A model generated the notes under the pieces. The model worked only from the letters and a program-made list of their open reading frames with translations. It was not told where the DNA came from and did not search any database. Of a DNA stretch of 53,610 nt, positions 46,310-53,610 are shown in pieces; position 1 is the stretch's first letter, and every line of letters starts with the position of its first letter. The translations under genes and the position numbers were made by a program. This DNA is from Carex sylvatica (lineage: Eukaryota > Streptophyta > Magnoliopsida > Poales > Cyperaceae), in NCBI GenBank assembly GCA_964058845.1, contig CAXKVR010000217.1:77501-131110 (forward strand). The letters are read 5' to 3'.

Positions 46310-47085
46310 GCCCTAAATCTCTTATCAAGGTCGGTTCTAACCTTTAACCGATCCAGATTGTAGGTATCAAGATCGGTTCCTAACTTAAGAACCGATCCAG
46401 ATACACATCAAGATCGGTTCTTAACTTAAGAACCGATCTTGATACTTTATTAATTTAAAAAATGAAAATAGACATCAAGATCCGTCCTTAAGCTAGAAAC
46501 CGATCCTGATATCTCATTTTAATATATTTCTGTCATATTATATGTATATGTTATGTGCATGATATTTAAAAAAATTAAAAGCATGATGTTTATGTGTATG
46601 ATATTATATGTATAAGTTATCAGATATTTAAAATGTTATTTTTTAAAATAATTTACAAATAACTTATATAATTTTTAAATAATTTATATGTATATGATAT
46701 TATATATAAGTTATCAGATATTAATGTATAAATTATTTTGTTAAAGATTTCTTATTAAAATAAATATCTTACTTTTTAAAAACTTATTTGATGTTACAAA
46801 TTTTTGTAGCTTATATTTAAAAATATAATTCCTTAAAAAAATAACCCATTTTTTAGAAATAATTTGTAAGATATAATAATTCATAAGGTTCTTTGTAAGA
46901 TAATTTACTAACTCTATTAAAATAATTTATAAGGTTCTTTGTAAGATTTCTTACTAAAATAATTTATTTAAATAATTATTAATATGTAATTTATTTTAAA
47001 AAGATATCAAGATTGGTACCTTTCTTAAGAATCGATCTAGATAGTTATCAGAATCGGTTCTTAAGCTAGGAACCGATCCAGATAG
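46310..47085. repeat. Internal CACTA subterminal-type blocks
   Basis: AAGATCGGTTC(T/C)TAA and TTAAGAACCGATC(C/T) hairpins at 46317-46520 and 47005-47085, the same motif class as the element's ends but lying between its two genes. 46520-47000 is AT-rich with no gene. Confidence 0.8.
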
Positions 47086-47520
47086 TGTGTTATATTTGTG
47101 TGGGTGTATTATATTTGTGTATGTGTATGATATTTTGAAAAATTAAAAATAGGATGTGTATGTTTATGATATTTTATAAATAAACTTGAAAAATGTTTTA
47201 AATATTACTTTAGTATATTAATTATTTTGAAAATTACTTTAGTATATTAGCTATTTCAAAAATAAATACTTATAAATTATTTTAGTAAATTATCTTAATA
47301 ACTTGAAAATTATTTATAACATGAAATAAAATAAGTTAATAAATTTACATATAACATGAAAATAAATAAGTTACAAGAAATATTGTCGAATAACTTGCAT
47401 GCTTCTCATTGTCTAGTGTTTCAATGCATCATGAAAAAAGAAATATTCCTTAAGTCAGCAATATTAAATAATAATAACTCACATTTTTATATTTTTATAT
47501 TTTGACATACCAATAAAAAT

Positions 47521-48231
47521 TTAGTGATTTTTGCCAGTTGAAACTTCTTTAATCCATTCTACTTCATTATGATCGTTGCGCGTGTGACTTATTTTGTTAT
47601 CCTCAACGGTTGGTAAAGATGCCATACTAGTGGAAAACGGTGGTATCTCATCAAAATGATCGTACGTTTCTTCGTCTTCCACATTATCAATCTCGATGAT
47701 ATGTATTTTACCAGAGAGGACAACATGTCTTGAACGATCGGCCGGATCAGTTACGTAGAACACTTGCGTGGCTTGTCTTGCAAGTATAAATGGATCATCC
47801 TTGTATCCAGCCTTACTGAAATCCACCAGAATAAAACCATCTTCGTCGACTTTAACCCCCCTACGATTATCAACCCATTTACACATAAATAATGGAATGT
47901 TAATTTTCTATAATCTAGCTCCCAAATTTCTTCAACAAACCCATAATATGACATCGATGCATGAGATGGTCCGGCACCTTTAGAATCTGACAAATCACTC
48001 GAAACAGCTACTAACGTCACTCCATTGTTTTGCATGGTACTCTTTAAATCTTAATTTCTTGTGTAAAATGTGTACCCATTGATATCATATCCTTGGAAGG
48101 TCCTCACGACATGGACTGGACCAAGAGCCAACAATTTGACAATTTTTGTAATATTTTCTCCCTCCAGAGCTTGCATGACTCTACGTGTAAACCATCCTTC
48201 AAACTTTTTATTGTGTTCGCTGATTAATCCC
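47521..48231 (-). pseudogene. TNP2-type CACTA transposase, DUF4216 tail only
   Basis: From 48231 downward: EHNKKFEGWFTRRVMQALEG, LALGPVHVVRTFQGYDINGY, FYTRN, stop, DLKSTMQNNGVTLVAVSSDL, SYYGFVEEIWELDY, then after a frameshift at about 47890 INIPLFMCKWVDNRRGVKVD, DDPFILARQATQVFYVTDPA. This is the DUF4216 region near the C-terminus of CACTA TNP2 transposases. The catalytic transposase domain that should precede it is absent from 48240-49110. Non-functional. Confidence 0.85.
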
Positions 48232-49119
48232 TAATGGATTAATTTTGAATGTGTATCATGACCTAAAGGCATTAATAATGCGGTTGTGGCTCATAAGACA
48301 GTACTCTAGCTACATACCTAGCTAATATAAATACATCTCTTACAAAAAAAAATACATTAATGCACAAAACTAATTAAACATGAGTTCTAGGTTGTACTTA
48401 CAACTTTTTTTGGATGACGGATCGAGTGAGATGAAGATATATCACTGCACCAAATATCTGAATAATAGCCAATCTACAAAATTAAATCATCGATCGAAAC
48501 CTAATTAAGAGATGTACATATATAACATATATATCCTACAACTTGAAATAGAAAAAAAATGCTCATATAGCATATATATAGAAAACTCAAAAGCGTGTGC
48601 ATGCAAATCTTGAAATAAGAAGATGTATTCAAACTTATAAAGAAAATATTTACATATAAAGAATAACTTATATGTAGCTCATATATTAGCTCAATATAGC
48701 CTATATGCATATATATATATATATGCATGTGCATCCAAATCTCTACATATAAAGAAAAATTTGAAATGAGAAGATACTAGGTATTCAAACTTAAAAGCTT
48801 GTGGAACCAACAAAAAAGCTAAATCAAGGCTATAAGGTTTAGATTTTGAGCGGGCCGGATCATAACTCACTTCTTGTATATATAGGATTTAGGGTTTAGG
48901 GTTTGAACCGAATTAATCATATAGCCAATAAATGGTGCTCTATTAATAACAAACTTGAGAAAAGAGACGATGAAATGTACCTGAGAAATGAGAGCTGAGA
49001 TAGCTGAATTAATGTAGGGTGAAATAGCTGCTACGCTAATTAAGAGAGGCGATAGAGGAAAAGAAACAAGATTCTGACAAAAATTGTAATGAATTAACTT
49101 TTCATATGCACTATTAGGA

Positions 49120-49530
49120 TCCTGATAGTATCAGAATCGGTTGTTTATAAAAAACTGATCCTGATAGTATCAGAATCAGTTGTTTAGAACAACTGATCCA
49201 AATAATTGAACTATCAGGATTTGTGTTTTTAAAAACCGATCCTAAAAACTATCAGGATCAATTGCTCTAAACTACTGATCCTGAAAACTATCAGGATCGG
49301 TTTTTATAAACAACTGATCCTGATAGTCATCAGTTGTTTAGAGAAACTGATTATGATACTATCAGGATCGATTTTTATAAACAACCGATTCTAATATTAG
49401 GATCAGTTGTTTAAAAAATCCGATCTGATTAACTATTAGGATCGGTTTTGTTCAGAGAATCAATCCAGATAGATATTAATGTTGGTTGTTTCATATAGTC
49501 GATCTAGATAGGCCGATTCTAATTCTTGTT
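49120..49530. repeat. Right subterminal repeat array of the CACTA element
   Basis: ATCAGGATCGGTT and AAC(C/T)GATCCTGATA motifs alternate along the stretch, ending next to the TIR at 49530-49542. The copies have diverged more than in the left array. Confidence 0.85.
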
Positions 49531-49545
49531 TTTCCACTAGTGATA

Positions 49546-50155
49546 TGTGTTCCTGCTCTCTGGGACAGTATGCTACTTTGACAGTCTTGAGCATCCTATC
49601 TGTATTCTCCGAGCCTCCCAATTCTGAGTATAGGACCTCCAGTCCGAGATATTTGTGTGCATCATACAGTGCCGGATGAATGACGATTTTGCTTTGACTT
49701 CGCTTAGTCTTTCGTTTAGACTTTTTGAGGCATACACAAAATTTTAATTACATTAGGTTTGCTGATGCTAAACCGATGCATATCAATAAAACCTGTCTCT
49801 TTTAACTTTATAGACATTTGACCAGTTGACCTATATATAAATGGATCAGATAAACAACATGAGCTAGCTCAACTTAATTAAGAAAGAGAGTGGAAAGGAA
49901 GCGTCTTCCTGCCAGTCTCAAGTACCCAATTGGCCAACACGTAAAAGAATGTACAATTTATTTTAGTTTAATTTGGAATAATATTAAAGAGAATATACAT
50001 ACTATATAATTATTATATCTCAAAGTAAAAAAGGAAACAACTTTATTTGAAATAAGTCACGGAATATAAAAAAATGTAAATCAAGGGAATAAGGTGTAAT
50101 AAATTTTGTTTTTTTCTTATAAGTGCCACTTTATAATAAATGCTAAACAAGAAGG
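49546..50155 (+). other. UGT-3 distal 3' flank (resumes after CACTA)
   Basis: GTGCCGGATGA...CGATTTTG, AAACCGATGCATATCAATAA, TTTAACTTTATAGACA and AAGAAAGAGAG align with 27361-27545 in the UGT-2 flank. This places the CACTA insertion inside the duplicated unit. No gene after about 49960. Confidence 0.8.
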
Positions 50156-50524
50156 GGAGGGATCACTTACACTTTTTTTTATAACATCGGATTACACTTC
50201 TACATTTTTAAAGTTCAAACATAACGATCCAAACTGTTCAACATGATAAATATAATAAATGTACTTGTAGATCAAATTTTACATTTTAATTTTTTTTCTA
50301 TTTATTAAATGGACACAAAAACTCAATGGTCTGAAAACAACAATTTTGTAAAATACTTAATAAATAATAAAAAAAATTCAAAAAATATAAAATTTGATCT
50401 GCAAGCACATTTTTAATATATTTATCATATTGAACGATTTGGATCGATTATTTAGACTTTAAAAATTTTCAAATATAAGATTTAATCGAGTGTTATAAAA
50501 AAAAGGTGTAAGTGAATCCCTCCT
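50156..50524. mobile_element. Foldback MITE 8
   Basis: Left GGAGGGATCACTTACAC, right inverted GGAGGGATTCACTTACACC. The arms contain the same inner module as MITEs 1-6 (CGATCCAAACTGTTCAACAT, GATCAAATTTTACATTT, CTATTTATTAAA). A (TA)n flank is absent here. Confidence 0.78.
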
Positions 50525-50651
50525 AAAAAAGGAGATGCACCAAAAAAAAGATCAAGGCCGTCCATCAATCAATGAATTATCCAAGGAACAGAAAACTAGA
50601 CACATAAATATTGAGAAAAGCCAGAATTAAAATAAGCCCTGTGAACAGACC

Positions 50652-52180
50652 CCGATTTTATTTATATTAAAAAAATAAATAAAATTTTAAAAAATATCTA
50701 AATCCCGACAGTATTTCCAAAACTACCCAAACCAAAAAAAAAAATTCAGTTTCAACATCAATAACTGAAAAAAAAAATTTCCGGAAACTCAATCCCAAAA
50801 CCGAAAAAAAAATTCTCGTTCTCAATTCTGAAAAAAAAATTCTCTTTTTTTTCCCAAAACATAAAAAAAAAAATTCGGAAATAGAATTTTCCAAATTTTT
50901 TTTTTTATAAACTCATTTACTATAGATATACATATATTATATATACATATATTATATTTACATATACATATATTATATTATATATACATGTGTTATATTA
51001 AATTATATATACATATACATGTATTATATTATGTATACATATACATGTATTATTTTATGTATACATATACATATATTATAAAAGAAATGAGTTAATAAAA
51101 AAAAAACTCAAATAACGTTTATAAACAAAATACCGATCTTTGTATGCCTACCATTTGCTCGGAGATAATTGGATTATTTGATTATTGTCGACATATACCA
51201 TTTACTCGGAGATAGGCTAACGAACACAATAAATAGTAAATGCATTTTAAAATGATTATATGAATAATTCTTGAATAATCTCTTAGGCTTTTGACTAAAT
51301 AAAATACTGATCGTTGTATCTACCGTCGAACGAAAACTTAAATTGTATTTGTAAGTCACTAAACGATATTTTTTTTGAAATTCTAATGCTTCAGATATCC
51401 GAGGTATATTCTCGGGTGATATTCGGATCCTTCTTGTCTCCCCATTTCTGAAAGTTATGGATGTTTAAAGTTTTTTCAAAAGCTAAACTTTGAAAATTCA
51501 TAACTAATTGTAGAAAAAAAATACAAATAAATTGAAATTTGTGTCAATTCTGTGTATTTTTTAATGCTCTACATGCTGGTACAATCACTTTTATAATTTG
51601 GTCCTTGTATTAGTCCAAATTTGTTGATTTACCAAAAGAGGTCAAATTTGATGTTTTTAGTGCATTGCACTATATCAGTGGTATTTGCTTAGTACTTGGC
51701 TGCTGAGTTTGGACTTGGTACCATACCAGAGGTCAGTCTAGAATATTTTGTGCTGCTATTGCGCCGCTATAGCGCGCTATTTAGAACCTTGTTTTTGGCA
51801 TACAAGAAAAAAATTTCTTCACAAAATTATTTAAATCAAAATATTAATATCTCTAAAAAAAATGAGATTATATATGTATATATAATATAATACATGTATA
51901 TATGTATATATAATATATGTATTTGTATAGTAAATGAGTTTATAAAAATATATATATATATATTGGAAAATATCATTTTCAGAAAAAAAAAAAAAATTCG
52001 GTTTTGGGACCAAAAACCAGAAAATAAATTTCAGAATTGGAAACCGAAATTTTTTTTCTGGTTTTGGGATTGAGTTTCTAGAAAAAAAAATTTCTAGTTT
52101 GGGTAGTTTTAAAAATACTGTCATAGTTTGGATATTTTTTTAAATTTTATTTAATTTTTGGATATAAATAAAAAAATCGG
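50652..52180. mobile_element. MULE-like element with long TIRs and 9-bp TSD
   Basis: TSD GAACAGACC (50643-50651) and GAACAAACC (52181-52189), 8 of 9. The TIRs begin CCGATTTTATTTATAT and reach about 250 bp, with runs of AAAAAAAATT spaced between TCCCAAAACC-like bases. The interior has TATACATATATTATA runs (50920-51080, 51860-51960) and an LTR-like stretch 51360-51650 that is shared, inverted, with 28650-29035. No transposase frame. Confidence 0.78.
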
Positions 52181-52244
52181 GAACAAACCTTAGGCCTTAG
52201 CTTATTGGTTGCAGTTAATTCTGCTCAACTTTCATCTTTTTTTC

Positions 52245-52640
52245 TCGGCCTGTTCGGCAAGAGTAGAATATAGAAATAGAGTGGAAAAGATATTCTATTT
52301 TCGCTGAACAAGAGAAGAAGTGAGTGGAATTAAAGAATTAAAAATAGTAGAATTGAATTTGAACTTTTGCAATCAAACTTCTGTTTTTTGCATTTTGGTC
52401 CCCTCCTCTATTCCTATATGAACCACTTCCCTATTCCATAAGAAGAGTGGAATAGACGAATTAGCTTTTCTCAAGAAATAGGTTTACCTCGTTTATCAAT
52501 GTTCTTCTACTCTTCTACTTTTTCACTCTTCCACTCTTCTACTTTTAACCGAACACGACTGAAATAGTGAAGAATTAAAGCATATTTCAAATTCCACTTT
52601 TTCTCACTATTCCTCTATTCCATTTGCCGAACGGTCATCT
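52245..52640. mobile_element. MITE with GGCCTGTTCGGCAA-type ends
   Basis: Left GGCCTGTTCGGCAAGAGTAG, right TATTCCATTTGCCGAACGGTC. The inside is full of TCTACTCTT/AGAGTGGAAT motifs. TSD uncertain. It could be PIF/Harbinger or hAT derived. Confidence 0.6.
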
Positions 52641-52862
52641 TGGAAATAAATCTGCTGTTATTTCAAAGGAACAGAAATATGTTATTCTGATCTCAATTGT
52701 TTATTTTCGTTAAGATTCGGGCTTAAATTTTTTTTTTGTTAAAATTTGTACATGAACAAATTTGAACGGTTAAAATCAAAATAATATGTTACTTTGTTAT
52801 TCCTTTGTAATAACCGCAGATTTATTTCCTTGCACTCTTATGAGTTATGACCCACTCCATGG

Positions 52863-53314
52863 TAGGGGTGAATAAATTGCTCATAACTCGCTCATTATAA
52901 ACTCGCTTAAATTCGCTCATTAATAACTCGCTCATTTACTTAATAAACGAGCATGAGCAGACCCCAACTCGTTCATTAAAAATTTGCCACATCTAATCTC
53001 TGCCACATTCAATTCCAAATAAATTTCTACATCATCAGCCTTCCCTGATTAAATCCTATGTAATATTCATAGTTTCATATTCTTTTTTTTGTAAATCAGC
53101 AGAACAAGTTGAATTTTTGTTATATTTTTATTATATTTTATTTAAATAAATTATAACAATTTGTTAAATTTTGATACTCATAACTCGTGAGCCGCTCATA
53201 ACTCGCTCATTTTCAACTCTCTCATTTATCAACTCGTTTAAACTCGCTCATTTACTTAATGAGCGAGCATGAGCATACCCTAACTCACTCATGCTCGCTC
53301 ATTAATCACCCCTA
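52863..53314. mobile_element. hAT MITE with 8-bp TSD
   Basis: Ends TAGGGGTGA and TCACCCCTA; flanks CTCCATGG (52855-52862) and CTCCATGA (53315-53322), 7 of 8. The subterminal zones are packed with ACTCGCTCAT/ATGAGCGAG (over ten copies), the kind of array hAT transposases bind. Confidence 0.85.
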
Positions 53315-53322
53315 CTCCATGA

Positions 53323-53610
53323 TTAATAAAATAGAATCAACATATTACATTCTCCACAGTAGCATCGACTTTATTCTGTCGACTTTACAAAAATATGAAT
53401 GTATGAATATGACATAGGAATTTAATGAGTTAAGGCCCAAGGATGATTTAATGTTGCATAAATTTAATTCATTGATTTGATGCTACATAAATTTAGTGCT
53501 GCAGAAATTTATTTGGCATTGAATGTGACATGGATTAGATATGACAAATTCTTAATAAGTGAGTTATGAGCGAGCTGTTAATGAGAAAATTTAAGCAATT
53601 TGATAAATGA
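53323..53610. other. Window end; possible start of a second ACTCGCTCAT-type element
   Basis: No gene. GTGAGTTATGAGCGAGCTGT at 53560-53580 repeats the subterminal motif of the hAT MITE, so another copy may begin near the window edge. Confidence 0.4.

Larger units (their letters stand above)
38838..49542 (-). mobile_element. 10.7-kb CACTA element in the UGT-3 3' flank
   Basis: Termini CACTAGTGGAAAA (38838) and TTTTCCACTAGTG (49542), flanked by the 3-bp TSD ATA (38835-38837, 49543-49545). Subterminal arrays of GGATCGGTT/AACCGATCC palindromes lie at 38860-39450 and 49120-49530, with further blocks at 46310-46520 and 47005-47085. The genes are on the minus strand: TNP2 tail (47521-48231) and transposase_24/DUF8039/Ulp1 gene (about 39860-45455). 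A solo LTR (40637-43260) sits inside. Without it the element is about 8.1 kb. 45460-46300 is an A/T and GA-rich leader. No other gene is seen at 48240-49110. Confidence 0.92.

Noticed and set aside
50667..50894. Phe-rich minus-strand frame
   Set aside because: Product of A-tracts in the TIR of the MULE-like element.
1..53610. tRNA, rRNA, CRISPR array, endogenous virus
   Set aside because: None seen. The direct repeats are transposon subterminal motifs without regular spacers, and no viral coding signature was recognised.

Overview
This is plant nuclear DNA. It is AT-rich, has no operon structure, and its only intact genes are three intronless family-1 UDP-glycosyltransferases with the plant PSPG box. 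Most of the rest is plant-type transposable elements (CACTA, MULE with FAR1-like transposase, hAT-like elements, Copia and Gypsy LTR pieces, many MITEs). The species cannot be named from the sequence.

Layout. A tandem array of UGT88-type glucosyltransferase genes lies on the + strand: UGT-1 (4571-5971), a dead remnant (about 20922-21112), UGT-2 (25435-26835) and UGT-3 (36794-38203). Their 5' leaders, upstream DNA and 3' flanks also match, so the duplicated unit was several kb long, not just the coding sequence. The three intact proteins align almost residue for residue. They differ in PSPG-box residues (HCGWNS in UGT-2, HCGWSS in UGT-1 and UGT-3), TATA box (TATAAAA in UGT-1 and UGT-3, CATAAAA in UGT-2), stop codon (UGT-3 reads 3 residues further) and upstream transposon load.

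Between UGT-1 and the remnant (6.4-20.9 kb) is a transposon nest: a truncated CACTA fragment with Ulp1-protease exons, two unrecognised exon-like pieces, an orphan CACTA-type end, a train of foldback MITEs joined by (TA)n tracts, a 5.65-kb MULE with about 500-bp terminal inverted repeats and a decayed FAR1-type transposase, and the 3' part of a Copia element. Between UGT-2 and UGT-3 lie hAT-like elements, a 58-bp tandem repeat and a 1140-bp foldback element with a perfect 7-bp target duplication, the last upstream of UGT-3.

A 10.7-kb CACTA element (38838-49542, TSD ATA) has split the 3' flank of UGT-3. It carries a decayed transposase_24/DUF8039/Ulp1 gene and the DUF4216 tail of a TNP2 gene, both on the minus strand, and holds a 2624-bp solo LTR (TSD GAAGG) in an intron of the first gene. 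The last 3.6 kb has another MITE, a 1.5-kb MULE-like element with a near-perfect 9-bp TSD, and a hAT MITE with an 8-bp TSD.

The UGTs probably glucosylate a phenolic aglycone; the acceptor cannot be read from sequence. The transposons look inactive: every transposase seen carries stops or frameshifts, several at tryptophan codons. The most unusual signal is the MITE train, whose members share an internal module but have different ends and sit in (TA)n tracts beside a MULE with matching terminal bases.
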